Source: Calliphora vicina (taxonomy: Eukaryota > Arthropoda > Insecta > Diptera > Calliphoridae). From it: DNA of 64,000 nt. Shown here piece after piece: positions 33,329-45,008 of this stretch (position 1 is its first letter; every line of letters starts with the position of its first letter). Both the position numbers and the translations under genes were made by a program. Where the stretch lies: positions 171,660,726 through 171,724,725 of the forward strand of contig NC_088780.1 in NCBI RefSeq assembly GCF_958450345.1, given 5' to 3'. The notes below the pieces were generated by a model. It saw only the letters and a program-made list of their open reading frames with translations. It was not told the origin of the DNA and did no database searches.

Positions 33329-34070
33329 GGGGCATTTCATGTCAAGTGAACCGACTTTTGAAATCGATGTCTTCCGATCGGGATGAAATTTGCACCAAAG
33401 TTAGTTCTATGTATAGTAACTCAAACACAATTTTTCAACAAGATCGGTAGAGAACTCTCTGAGTTAGAGGGGGTCAAAATTTGGACAAGCAGGTATTTAT
33501 TCTTATCCATATTATCTTATCTTTCGAAAAAAAAAATATTTAAAAAAAAAATAAAAAATTTTTAATATTTTTATTTCCGAAATCAAAAACTTTTTTAACT
33601 TTTTTTCAAAATGTGCCTTTTTTTCTTAAAATAAAGCTTAGATATTTTCCTTGAAGACCTATTTGGTTGACTTTTTTTTTTTTTTTCAAAATTTACCCTT
33701 CCTTTAAGTCCTATTTGGTCGCTTAGTGGGATATATATCTATACAATTTTTAACTTCTTTTTTGCAAAATCGAAATTTTTTTCCAATATGGGCCCATTTT
33801 TTTGCTCAAAAGAAAGCTTAGGTCCATTGCTTTAAGATAATTTTGATCCCTTAGTGGGATGCGAGTGGGATATCGATCAAAATAAATATTTTGTAACTCA
33901 AGAAATACAATTTTTATTTTTTTTTTGCAAAATCGAAATTTTTTTCCAATATGGGCCCTTTTTTAATTTTTTTTTTTTTTGCTCAAAAGAAAGCTTAGGT
34001 CTTTTCCTTTAAGACCTATTTGGTCGCATAGTGGGATATCTATCTATCTAGCGAAAAAGAAAAGATATAA
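33329..34070 (+). mobile_element. GGGGCATTTCATGTCAAG element with internal tandem repeats
   Basis: It starts ATGGGGCATTTCATGTCAAG like 17070. It then has three diverged units of about 150-160 bases containing AAAGCTTAGGTC, CTTTAAGACC, TATTTGGTCGC and TAGTGGGATAT. TGCAAAATCGAAATTTTTTT recurs at about 33767 and 33927. It is non-coding. Confidence 0.55.
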
Positions 34071-34827
34071 ATAAATATTATATATCAACGTCTAGGAAAT
34101 TATGTCCTCTTTTCAAGAATGTACAACATTTTTAAGAATTAAAAAAATTAATCGTTTTTAATGAAGTTTTACACTTATATAGAAACTTTCGATGCAAATC
34201 CAAAAGTGAAAAAGATATTTGTGAATTGTTAATGACAATCCCACAATTCCCAAAAAACTTTCCAAAAATCCCAAAATTTGGATTTTTAGATTTTAGAAAA
34301 AACTACTTTATTTTAAGTTTGGATGCACATAACTTTTGACTCAGTAGAGGTTTTTAAACAATTCTTTCTTACTATTATTAATACATGTCTTGTTAATTAT
34401 ATTTCATCGTGAAAGAATTATATCCGTTATTAGCAAAAAACCAGACCAAGGTTGATAAATGAAATAAAATTTTACTATTCAAATGCGAATAACTATAAGA
34501 GATAATATATGGCTAAAGCCATATCTCGTCTAGTAGATTCCATACATATAAAAATCTTTCAAATCGGATCGCAAACAACTTTGGGGCATTGTGACTCGGG
34601 CCCCTCCTTGGTGTTATAAGCCCAAATTCAAAACTTTAACTTATCAACACCTCCTCTATAGCCATGTGAAATTTTATTAAAGTCGGGCTATTCGTTTAGA
34701 AGTTAAATTTATTTATGAGCGTATAAAAGAGGGGTGGTCGGTATTTAGTTTGTAATGAATAGATTGAATGGTAAAAATATATACATGTATATACATATGT
34801 ATGTATATGTATATTCGTGTACATTTG
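34071..34827. other. gene-free stretch with Helitron-like segment
   Basis: 34560-34740 resembles 25950-26070 (AACTTTAACTTATCAACACC, then TTTTATTAAAGTCGG), a decayed Helitron-like middle. The rest shows nothing but a TATACATATG run at 34775-34815. Confidence 0.4.
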
Positions 34828-34835
34828 AACATATC

Positions 34836-35660
34836 CCAGCAGTTCTAGGAGACAGTACCGAACTAGTGATTTTACCCATCGTTTAGGGTGGGAGCTAGTT
34901 ACTTCAATAGCAACGTGACTAGTCATTTTAACACTGGAATGTCCTAGGCAGGGGGTCAATTGTCTCTTTTTAATTACAATGGGACTATCCAATAGCTGGT
35001 CCAAAGTAGGCAACGCATTGGATTCACATACTGGTTACATAGCGTCAGTTACCTTGCTAGCTTTGTAACTGGTTACTTGATCAGCTATTTGAATAGTTAT
35101 TTTAACACTTGCATGTCCTAAGCAGGGGGTCAATTGACACTTTAGATTACAATTTAACTATCGGATAGCTGATCGAAAGTAGTCAACTCTTCTGGTGGAA
35201 AAAAATGAAGTGCAGTACAAAAAAATAGTTTGAAGTGTCTTCACCATATGTTACTAAGAGACACTAAAGTGACTATTGACTTCATGCTATGTTACATGGG
35301 ATATCAGTATACTTAAGCAAAAATAAAAATAAACTGGATGAGAATTATATCAACACAATTTGTAAAAAAACAGTTTGTACGAATTACTCACAAAATGTTT
35401 AAAGTGACTACACTCTAGATTATTTAGAGACACTTAAGTGACAATTGTCTTCACGCTAGATTACTTGGGATGCATAAAGTAACCATTTGTCTTCTCTCTG
35501 CACTACAAAGTGCACACACGTATCAAATGACCAAAATATATAAAATGGAGTCAGCCAAATGAAAAGACATTTGTGACAATTAATGTCTTTAAGGGATACA
35601 TTGACTACTTGCTTCACTGCTGGGATGTACATATGTGTAAATATCGATGCATGTATCTAT
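34836..35660 (+). repeat. CCCAGCAGTTCT-ended dispersed repeat, copy 4 (longest)
   Basis: Starts CCCAGCAGTTCTAGGAGAC. It contains two related internal units (TTAACACTGGAATGTCCTAG and TTAACACTTGCATGTCCTAA, each followed by CAGGGGGTCAATTG). It also holds several short CTAGATTA...AGACAC-like units. This is the fullest copy in the window. No coding. Confidence 0.6.
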
Positions 35661-36480
35661 GTGTCTGTAAACGAGCCTGTACGATGTAATATAAAAATGC
35701 TGAGTTTGCTGTTCAAATATTATGCGAATGCAAATATTTTTATTTAGTAAGTAAATGTCATTTATTATTTATGTTTATATGAGCACTTATCTAGCGCTGT
35801 TTGACAACTTTACTTTTTGCTGCAGAGATGAAAAATAAGAAAAAGTGTAAAATCACAAAGCAAGTGAACAAATGAAAGTCAGTCTGCAATCTAACTACAT
35901 ACCGACATATGTACTTACATGGTTTGAAAAGTCTCTACACTCATAAATAGAGGACAATTGTAGTATCAATTTCTATATTCTAAAACCTTTTAATTTACTA
36001 AATAAATGTAGTGATTTGTGACTTGGTTGAGAAAGTTTGCATAGCAACTTTTATACATCTTATATTATCTTATTTGATATTGTTGTTGCACGACAAAAAT
36101 GGTATTCCAAATTTAAAAGTAGCTGGGAAGATAATGCAGAACGGCTGAGCATACCCAATGAATGACACAGCATGAAAATATACATATATTTATAAGTATT
36201 AGAACAAATCATCATTTATTAGGACAATGCATCAGAACATAGGAAAAGGAAACATATGTATATAGCTCACACTAAGAAATTATTTTTATATACATACTTT
36301 CAGCTGGAAATCAAAATACAAGAAGAATGTTAGATGACGAACAATTATTTCAAGTTCTAAAACCTTATTTTGCATTCTTAAGCCAATGATCCATGTAGTA
36401 CAACTAATAATATTAACATACAGTAACGAAACATCCCATGAAACACCGAATATTAGTACAAACAAATTAATCAAAACTTA
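35661..36480. other. gene-free AT-rich stretch
   Basis: Nothing recognised. The minus-strand frame at 36286-36474 shows no family resemblance. Confidence 0.45.
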
Positions 36481-36485
36481 ATTTT

Positions 36486-37109
36486 TAAAATCTGCGGTTA
36501 TCAGAATCGTAATCTACAATGAATTCTAAGAAGGTTTGCCGAAGAAACCATGGGTTTAAAATCAAAATCGAGCTTCCCATTTTTAACGTGAAACTTTTCC
36601 TTTCGCATTTTATATTTTTGTTTAAAAATGCTAACATTTTATTGAGCATTTTAAGAAACTTGACTATATTTGGGCTTGTTCGATATGAAAGAAATGCAGA
36701 AAATATGAATCTTTGCAAATGGAGAAGATTAACAATAAACTTCACCCGAGGATGGTTAATAAAATCTCATATCGTGGTTGTGCGAGAACCTAAAACCGAG
36801 CTTTTGGGTCACAGTGGGGGAAAGAAAAAATAAAAACTGCAAATAAATCTGTAAATTTTAAACCGATAATCCAATTTTAATAAAATTTCCCACGACAAAG
36901 TTTCTTAAAAGGCTCAATAAAATGTTAGCATATTTAAACAAAAATATAAAATACGAAAGGAAAAGTTTCGCGTTAAAAATGGGAAGCTTGATTTTGATTT
37001 TAGACCCATGGTTTCTTCGGCAAACCTTCTTAGAATTCATCGTAGATTACGATAATTTTGATAACCGCTTGGTGCATTTTTTGTTATCCATACAAATTGA
37101 CCCACTCTA
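36486..37109. mobile_element. palindromic element ending GACCCACTCTA
   Basis: Arms of about 180 bases (36510-36665 and 36895-37040) are inverted copies around GAATTCTAAGAAGGTTTGCC and TGCTAACATTTTATTGAGC. The right end CCCACTCTA at 37109 is followed by ATGTACAT. The left end is missing. Related to 42200-42490 (AATTCTAAGAAAGTTTCC, AGAAACCATAGGTCTAAAATC). Mirror frames on both strands are a by-product of the palindrome. Confidence 0.6.
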
Positions 37110-37117
37110 ATGTACAT

Positions 37118-37717
37118 ACTTTCAACATAACAGTGTTGCGGCAACAAAGGCTGAAAGAAATGTTCGAATATAAAAATATGTACATACATATGTGCATTCA
37201 ATAATTTGATACAGAAATAAAATTTATTTAAACGCGAAAAATTTTATTAAAATTAAATTAATTTTGCATCAATTAGATATTGACACAAAATAATAAAACA
37301 GAAACCATCATAGAGAAATTTGTTTTATGGGCAGATATTCGACCATTTTATAGTGCATTTATTTGCCAAATTATTCCCAAATATGTCAATTAGTATCAAA
37401 CACACTAATGGTTTTCTTATTAAAAAAAAATGTTTAAAAGTCTAAGGACTTGTTGTTGGTGCAACGACGATATGTATATATTTATATTTGAGATTGAAAC
37501 TCGTCTTCGATCAAAGAAAATATGTACTTTAAGAAAGCACGTGCTGTAACACGTTTTAACTCCATAGACACAGTCGTACATAAATATGTACTTATTTACA
37601 TTCATATGTATCTATGAATTTACTGGTATATGTGTATTCCTTTAAATATTTGCTACTCTCTTATTATTTGTAAATAAATACTTATGATGTGTATGAAAGT
37701 AAGTAAATTTGTACATT
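37118..37717. other. gene-free stretch
   Basis: Nothing recognised apart from TACATACATATG words. Confidence 0.4.
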
Positions 37718-39838
37718 AGATATGCCCTTAAAAATAGATTTGCTTTAAATGGGTATTATTTTGTGTATTTAATTAACCCTCCGGCGGTTGAGTATCAAAT
37801 GCCCGTATACGAAGTACAAGGTCCACAGGGACCTTTAGGGAATTTTATATGAAAACGCATTTTTAAACATTTTTTTGTTTTGATTTATTATTATTTACTA
37901 ATTATACATGTATAATGAATGTTAGAAAAAAAATTTCTTTTATATATAACATTATTAATTTTTTATGAGAAAAGCCTAAAAAACTATTGTTGAAATTTCA
38001 GTACAAGGTACCTTTTCACACGTTCCCGTACTAAACACATTTAAATCTCAATAGAAACTAAACTATTGGTCGCTCGCTTTGATTCTAAACGATTCTAGAT
38101 AAAATTTCCTTGGAATACATGTGGGTGGCGGACCATCAAGGAGTAATTTCAGTTTGAAAATTAAATTAAGAAAGAAAATACTAAAAATAACATTAAAATT
38201 TTAAGAAAAATTAAAAAAATAACAGTGTAAATTCTGTTTTTATAAATATTTTCACTTGTCTCCCTCACGACACTCCAACTATAGTCTCCTAGCACATGCT
38301 GGTCCCAAACACCTTGATAATTCCATTCAAATCCGGCACAGAAAAGTGGTAATAGATGAATAAATAAAACTACTGAACCACTTGCAAAATTATGTACAAA
38401 CAAAATCAGTCGACCACCTTTAGTTTGCAAAGCATTGTTGAGCTCATAATTTGTACACATACGGTATTAAATGAATTTTCGTTGTAATATAAATAGGATA
38501 ATAAAACAATCCAGTTTGTTTCACTAAGTTTCAATATTGAAAATTTCCATTCTTTACCTTGTCTTTATTTTTTAAGGTGGACCTTTATTTTTTATTTTCG
38601 ATTTTCCAAAAACGAAGGGCAATTTTGTGTGTGGTTAGGATAGAAAAAAATCTGAAACAAATTTGAATTCGATCGGTTAAAAATTGGCGTGCCGCGTGGT
38701 TAAAGTTCGTGAGAACATTTACTTGGGGAAAAATGCTATTATTTCAGTTTTTGTAAAAATTTTACCATTAAATAATTACTTTTGCAATTTAATATCAAAG
38801 AACCGAAATGTGTACGTAATTGTCGTTGTAATGGTATATAAAAGACAAAAATTGGTTAAAAAACTTTAAAGTTATTAAAAATTCCCCGGGCCATTAATGT
38901 GTGTCAGGTCACTGGAACAAGAAATGTATGAACAAAATTAACATATTTTGAGAAATATTAAAATAAAAGCACATTTTTACTTAAAATATATCCGTAATTA
39001 TTTGTATATGAGTTTTTGGCTTCGCAGGTATGACCAAACAAATTAAATTTTTTAACGGCAGTTTCAAAACTCCACTTTCAAATTTTTAAAAATTTTATTA
39101 AACAAATTTCAGAATTTTTTGATCATCACACAGGGATTTATTAAGAATATAATAGGGAATAAAAATATGCCAAAAATGTGCCCATATCTCCTACAGTTTT
39201 TCCGTACCTGCGACTTAAATTTTTCGATTATCGGGAAAAACTAATTTTTTGGCCTTATGTAGCCGAATGATACCAAATCCCTTACCGTTATGAATTTTAA
39301 GTAAAACCTATACATAATGTTATAGGCCAGATAATTATAATTATACTCTGAAAGTTTTACTAAAACCGGACTACGTTAACCCTTAAATCGTGAAGGTCAA
39401 AGGTAAAATTTTAAAATATTTGGAATTTCTAAATTAATGATAGAGAAATATTATATATTTTTTTTGCCGATTTTAATGAAAGTTGCAAAAAATATACCTT
39501 AAGGTCTTAGATTTACAATATTTAAAATTATCTGGCCTTTAATATTCTGTATAGGTTTTACTTAAAATTCGTAACAGTAAGGAAATTGGTATCATTCGCC
39601 AAAATATGGCCAAAAAATTAGTTTTTCCCGAAAACCGCAAAATTTAAGTCGCAGGTACGGAAAAACTGTAGGAGGTATGGACATCTATTGTGCATATTTT
39701 TATTCTCTATTATATTCTTAATAAATCCCTGTGTGATGATCAAAAAATTCTGAAATTTTTAAAAATTATATTTGAAACAAACAATAAAACATAAATAAGA
39801 GCCGTCCAAAGCAAACCAACTTTTTTAAGGGCAGATCT
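37718..39838. mobile_element. TAGATMTGCCC-ended composite element
   Basis: Left terminus TAGATATGCCCTTAAAAATA, continuing GATTTGCTTTAAATGGG. Right terminus inverse: TTTTTAAGGGCAGATCTA preceded by CCAAAGCAAACC. Inside are a TTAACCCTCCGGCGG start (37783) and a foldback (38725-39780). The flanks ATGTACAT-like are self-complementary, so a TSD cannot be judged. No coding sequence was recognised. Confidence 0.45.
38725..39780. repeat. truncated relative of the long foldback family
   Basis: The left arm matches 45350-46080 (GTACGTAATTGTCGTTGTAA, TATATGAGTTTTTGGCTTC, TTTTTCCGTACCTGCGA, GTGAAGGTCAAAGGT). The right arm covers only about 39530-39780. Outer termini are absent. It is more diverged than the two complete copies. 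Confidence 0.65.
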
Positions 39839-39839
39839 A

Positions 39840-40388
39840 ATGTACAATATGTATACAATCATACATACAATACTTGTACTTACAATATACTATATTTTTT
39901 TATTATTATTATGATTATTATAAATGTTTGTATTTTGATTTTCAGTTAAACATTTAATAATGTTATTGGGTGGCGCTGATGTTTTCTTCTATTGAACGTA
40001 CGTACATATGTATGTATGTATTTATTAGCCATGCAAACAAATGGGTAAATAATAAATATTTTCCTGTTAAATATTGTTTTGTATTTTTTTGTTTATTGTT
40101 ATAAATGTACATACATATGTTTGTTTGTCGAGAAGTGTTAGGACCAATATTTTATTTATTTGGTACAAGCAATGTTGCGAAAAGTGCAGATTTATCGGGT
40201 TTTCTCAGTTTTTTAAGCAGATTTTTTTGGAACAGGTTTTTCATAAAAATTTATGTCCGATATGAAAAATCAATAAGCCAAGGGGTTAACTTCATATTAC
40301 CTGATGAATGCTGACTATGCAAGCGATTTTAGCAGGTCAAGTGTAGTTTATTTTTTATATATCAAAATACATATGTACATATGTATGT
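39840..40388. other. gene-free stretch
   Basis: CATACATATGTATGTATG-type microsatellite near 40000-40025 and 40370-40396. Overlapping frames at 40074-40314 are not recognised. Confidence 0.4.
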
Positions 40389-40573
40389 ATGTACATTAGG
40401 GTGGGTCGATTCCTAATGCCAAAATTGTTTGAAATTGATTGAGGAAAAAAATGTCCACTAGGACATATCAAAAAAATCATTGCAAAGGTTGGATCCCATA
40501 CGATATTTGGAATCGATATATTTCTGAATAACAGATCTAATGTTCATAAATACATATGGGCAATTCCATATCA

Positions 40574-40940
40574 TCGTACGTGACATTTGTACGCCTATAG
40601 AGTTGAATAGATTTTGCAAAAATAAGATTATCTGAAAAATAATTTGGTCTTTATGTTCCATTCAGAGGGTACTATATTTTAAAATATTAAAAAGTTCTTT
40701 CGAAATATTGTTGTCCAAAATATTGAACGAAATAAGGGTATATCGCACGTGACATAAAACGGAACTCATTTTGAGATACATGTTGAAATATGCGAAAATA
40801 TTCGAATCGTGAGAGGCGTTATGTTTTCTTTTAATTTCTTACACTAAACGAAATATGTTTCCTTTACAATCCATCATATTTAAATAAAAACAGTCTTTGG
40901 ATGATTTTATAATAAATAAAATTTAATATCGTACGTGACA
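40574..40940. repeat. TCGTACGTGACA motif array
   Basis: TCGTACGTGACAT at 40574, TCGCACGTGACAT at 40743, TCGTACGTGACA at 40929. The first follows GGGCAATTCCATATCA. Related to GTCGCACGGGACA at 12147-14338. Confidence 0.5.
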
Positions 40941-41059
40941 GATTTTCCCCAAATATGTAAATGCACTTCTTCATTATAAATATGATGAAGAAGTGATTAA
41001 TTAAATTAAATTTCAATTTATTGAAGTCAAATTTATAGAAAGAAGGTACATATATACAT

Positions 41060-41470
41060 CAAATTCAATTTAACGTTTGGTTAAATCATTACTAAGTTTT
41101 TAATGAATCATTCATTATTTAGATTTAGCATAAACTTCTAGAATTATGCGAAATTTAATTTTTAATAATTTCATTATGTGCAATTGATTCTGAAAAAGTT
41201 TTTAAGTAAACTCATCGTCCACTACTATTTAAAATCATTGCAATTCTAAAATATTTGTATCGAATAAAGTTTATCAGCAGTTTAGGTTTCAAAGCAGACC
41301 AAATGTTTGATATAATGTTTATACAGTGAATATAAAAAAGTCACCAAAACATGAGATTTATTTCTTCTAGTCCCAAACTTTAAAACCCGTTAACCGAGTA
41401 AATTAATTCGTAAAAAACCGAGATTTCGAAGAAATCCCGGTTTTTCGGTAAACCGTTTTATAAACCCTAC
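41060..41470 (-). repeat. AACCGGTT-element relative
   Basis: Inverse of about 5580-5970 (TTTAACGTTTGGTTAAATC, AAACTCATCGTCCACTA, AGCAGTTTAGGTTTCAAAG). It ends in decayed CGTTAACCG, ACCGAGATTTCG and CCGGTTTTTCGG. Confidence 0.5.
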
Positions 41471-41734
41471 TCAGCAGTAATAATTGTATTTTTTTGTCGG
41501 CTTTCAAAAAATTTCACATTGCTTATGTTGCGCTTTTATTATGCCTGATTGTTGTTCGAGATGAGTGGCTTAAAAGCAATATCGAATACTTCCAAAATTA
41601 AAATCGAAAAAGTATTTTTTTTCAGTTTTGTAGCTACAGTATTGCATACTGGGATGTACGCAAAGTCTTTAATCGTACAATTTAATTTTTTTATTAACCT
41701 TCGCTTTACCAAAGGTTTTTGTATGTATATACAT

Positions 41735-41982
41735 TAGACATGCCCTTAAAAAATAGATTTGCTTTGGATGGGTCTTATTTTGTTCATTAGCAGCTAAAAC
41801 CAACTACTGCAAAATTTAAGATATCGGAAAAAGTACCATTAATTACCCAATTTTACAACTTTCAATCGATTTCCGGCACGTGTTCTAGTTATCCGTTTTC
41901 ACTTAAATTTTGCAGTAGTTTTAGCTACTAACGAACAAAATAAGACCCATCCAAAGCAAATCTATTTTTAAGTACATGTCTA
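41735..41982. mobile_element. TAGACATG-ended palindromic MITE
   Basis: Left TAGACATGCCCTTAAAAAAT, right ATTTTTAAGTACATGTCTA, with inner inverse copies of GATTTGCTTTGGATGGGTC and ACTACTGCAAAATTTAAG. Flanks ATATACAT and ATGTACAT differ at one base (probable 8-bp TSD, nTnnnnAn). 248 bases, non-coding. Confidence 0.7.
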
Positions 41983-41992
41983 ATGTACATGG

Positions 41993-42188
41993 TTTACCAA
42001 TACCCACCCGGGTGGTACTGCACTTCTATACATTTGTATATCCGACGAATAAAATTTTAAAAAATATTAAATTATATAGAACTCTAAAATTTGTTCAGTG
42101 AGTCTAAATTTTATTTAAATCGAAACAAAATGAAGAAAATTATTAAACTAATAAAAACCGAGAGGTCACCCGGGTGGGTATTGGTAAA
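41993..42188. mobile_element. TTTACCAATACCCACCCGGG-ended MITE
   Basis: TTTACCAATACCCACCCGGG and its inverse CCCGGGTGGGTATTGGTAAA bound 196 bases of AT-rich DNA. The GC-rich ends are striking here. No TSD is seen. The right end abuts the next palindrome. Confidence 0.6.
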
Positions 42189-42199
42189 GCGGGTCGAAT

Positions 42200-42490
42200 T
42201 ATATGAACGTTCAAAAAATAAAAAATCGTATAGCAGAAACGCAATCTACGGAAAATTCTAAGAAAGTTTCCTCAAGAAACCATAGGTCTAAAATCAAATC
42301 CTATCTTGCGCATTTCGTATTTTATCCAATAAAAAAACTATTAAAAAAATGAATACTGAAATATCATTGGATTAAAGTCGAAATAGGATATGATTTTAGA
42401 CCTGTGGTTTCTTGGGGAAAATTTCTTAGAATTTTCCGTAAAATGCGTTTCTGCTATACGATTTTTTTTTGAAAAAATCTACCCGCCCTA
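42200..42490. repeat. palindromic repeat, small version of 36486-37109
   Basis: AATCGTATAGCAGAAACGC is paired with GCGTTTCTGCTATACGATT. Between them AATTCTAAGAAAGTTTCC has an inverse partner near 42420. No coding. Confidence 0.65.
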
Positions 42491-42499
42491 ATGCACATG

Positions 42500-44060
42500 T
42501 TCTACTTCTTTTTATTTCATTTAAAAGAACAAACAATAAAGAAAGCATTAAACAAAAAAAGATCTGGAGAAAACTACAAACTATAGGATAATCTTGTATT
42601 TCCCATTCTCAAGTCAGGTGTATTTAAGGGAGCGTCCTTCCCAAGCAACATTCATTGAAAAGGAAAAGATTATTAAATTAAGCTTACATGCTTACACACA
42701 AAATACATGTGACTTAATCAATTCAGTTACAAATGCTTATCGATCTTTTATAAATTTTTTTTGGTTTTCCAAAACTACGAGCAAACAATAAATTCCTTTA
42801 TAAAAATTAACCCTTTACATTAAATTGATTCAAATAAGTATATAAGTACTACATATAGATACATACATTCAAATAAAATACAGCTCGGTGACTCCGGTAG
42901 TACTTATTAAATATTGATTGTCAAACATCGTGTAAATAAGTGCGTACCCAAGTTTAAATGTTCAGACATACTACATAATTTGTTATGTATGAAAATCCCC
43001 AGCAAATGATCGATGGTTTAGATTTACGATGTTTAATGGAATTGAGTCGTTTTCGACAAAACACAATGATTGGGTGGGGGTGGATTATTATTCGAACAAC
43101 TCAATATTTATTTCATACATTTAATGGTGATTTTTATATTAAATATTGTTAATATGCAGTAAGTACATACATACATACATACATGCAGACATACATACAT
43201 AGTAAATATGAATGTTTGAATGTTTTTTTAAACAGAACCCACTCATTCATAATAGAAATATTTAATAAAACACAAACAAATAAAGTTAAAATCCCTATAA
43301 ATGTCAATCATGCTCAAGTAGAGTAAGTAAAGTAAGTAGTTCTCTGGATTAATTCATTCAAATGTTCGTGTACAAGAGAAATTGTTGTTTTGTAACGACG
43401 ACAGACGTTAAAATAACGACAGATGTTCTACAGTTTGTTCTTGGCAAGACATGCAAATGTCATGTTCTTTTGTTAGCAGACATTAGAGTGCTTAAAAACT
43501 CCAATAAAATACGGCAGTACTAACTGTGTAAGAGGAGTTAATGCTGAAAATTTTAGTGGACTAGTGAATTCTCGGCAGGTGTAAACATACGTATGTACGT
43601 ACTACTGTAACACTCGGCTAACTGCGTGATGTTGTGAAATTTTTCCAATAACAAATATTACATATTAAAAATAAATGTTAACAGAATGTTAAGTACTTTT
43701 ACAATTCTACACAGTGTGCGTACTAAGGAATTGAATTCATGATGACATTCCATGCAATGAAACGGGGGTGCTTCCATCCAATAACGAAACGTGTTATGGT
43801 CACTAGCTAATACTTACCGCATACCAGTAATTCGCTGCAAATGTAAAAAAAAATATAAATTTAGTGAGAAACATGTCAATCATAAATTTTTACCAGTTTC
43901 AATAGGCTTCGAACTTGGATAAAATTTTATCGAAATATTATAATAGAATTTCCATACAAAATTTGTTTTATAAACCTGTAATAAATTTACAAATTGATTA
44001 TGAATATGTCCTTAAGTATTATAGAAACAAATACATATAGGAAATGCTATACAAATTTTA
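42500..44060. other. gene-free stretch
   Basis: Apart from a (CATA)n run at 43164-43200, nothing is recognised on either strand. Confidence 0.45.
43164..43200. repeat. (CATA)n microsatellite
   Basis: Repeated ACATACATACAT with one GCAGAC interruption. Confidence 0.95.
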
Positions 44061-44070
44061 AATTCAAACT

Positions 44071-44102
44071 TGACGGGTAATCAAGAGGATGATTACCCGT
44101 CA
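44071..44102. repeat. perfect 13-bp hairpin
   Basis: TGACGGGTAATCA, loop AGAGGA, then TGATTACCCGTCA. It is isolated in AT-rich DNA with no element boundary seen. Confidence 0.85.
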
Positions 44103-44394
44103 TGAAACTTTTTAATATATTAAATTAGTTAGTGCGGATATGGTTCTCAGTAAAGATATATATATTTTGATACCAAAAAAAAAAAAAAAAAGGAGAACTA
44201 AATTAAACTGAGGAGTACTTGTTCGTTCTTCAAATAGCACTTTTTAAATTGTCTATAATTTTGATCCTAGAATCAGGAAATTGGGGTCTAGCGCTTAGTG
44301 ATTATTACTCATGGTATATACTATACCGATTCGAAACTTTTAAAAGGAAATTGTGGCTTATTTCGATAGCACTGTCCAACAAATTGAGACTTAT

Positions 44395-44695
44395 TGTTTG
44401 GAACAGAATAGCGACCCAATAATTCTGAAAGGGCATGTTGTGTAGATTATTTTTGTAGAATAAAGTATTTTAATCCTTAAATGTCCTTTTTGAAAGGACA
44501 CCTAAATACAGGAGCTAGATGGTTAAGATCAATATAACTCTGACAATAAGAATTCTCTCAGGCATTAATTTTCAACTTTTTTTCATTTATGTAAAAAAAA
44601 AAACTCAGACCAGCTGGATGGACTATAAGTTTATTCTACAAAACTGATCTACTCAACATGCATTTTCAGAATTATAGTGTCGCTATTCTATTCCA
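44395..44695. repeat. inverted repeat of about 70-base arms
   Basis: GAACAGAATAGCGACCCAAT, continuing AATTCTGAAAGGGCATGTTG, pairs with CAACATGCATTTTCAGAATT, continuing ATAGTGTCGCTATTC. The plus-strand frame at 44219-44422 overlaps the left arm and is not recognised. Confidence 0.6.
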
Positions 44696-44751
44696 AAAAT
44701 ACTGTTGGAAAGTGTAATTATTGAAATCCAAAATTTTTATTTTCATAATTT

Positions 44752-44825
44752 AAAATGATTTGTCGAATAGTGGTAACGGTATCTACGATTATATTGGTAT
44801 TTTAGCGGTAACCAGGTCCAGATGA
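44752..44825 (+). repeat. GGTAACGGTA repeat fragment
   Basis: GTGGTAACGGTATCTACG, then TGGTATTTTAGCGGTAAC, match the interior of the MITE at 59379-59524. No ends. Confidence 0.45.
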
Positions 44826-45008
44826 AAGACATTCCCTATTGTTTATTGCGCTTTTGCACAGGTTAAGTGATTTATGTATATTTAACACTTAATTGATTAA
44901 TAACACTGTGTGCTAAAACTATGTTATCAATGTAAAATCACCCCCAGTTCAATTAATAATAATGTATCTATGTATACATTTTATATGAATGTTTGTATGT
45001 ATGTTCAT

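Larger units (their letters stand above)
40397..42490. mobile_element. possible TAGGGTGGGTCGATT-ended composite element
   Basis: The left end TAGGGTGGGTCGATTCC is preceded by ATGTACAT (40389-40396). The right end AATCTACCCGCCCTA is followed by ATGCACAT (42491-42498), a 7/8 TSD match. Inside lie the CGTACGTGACA motifs, an AACCGGTT relative (41060-41470), two MITEs and a palindrome. The ends could belong to different elements. Confidence 0.35.

Noticed and set aside
36485..37110. Matching frames on opposite strands
   Set aside because: Produced by the palindrome, with no family match.
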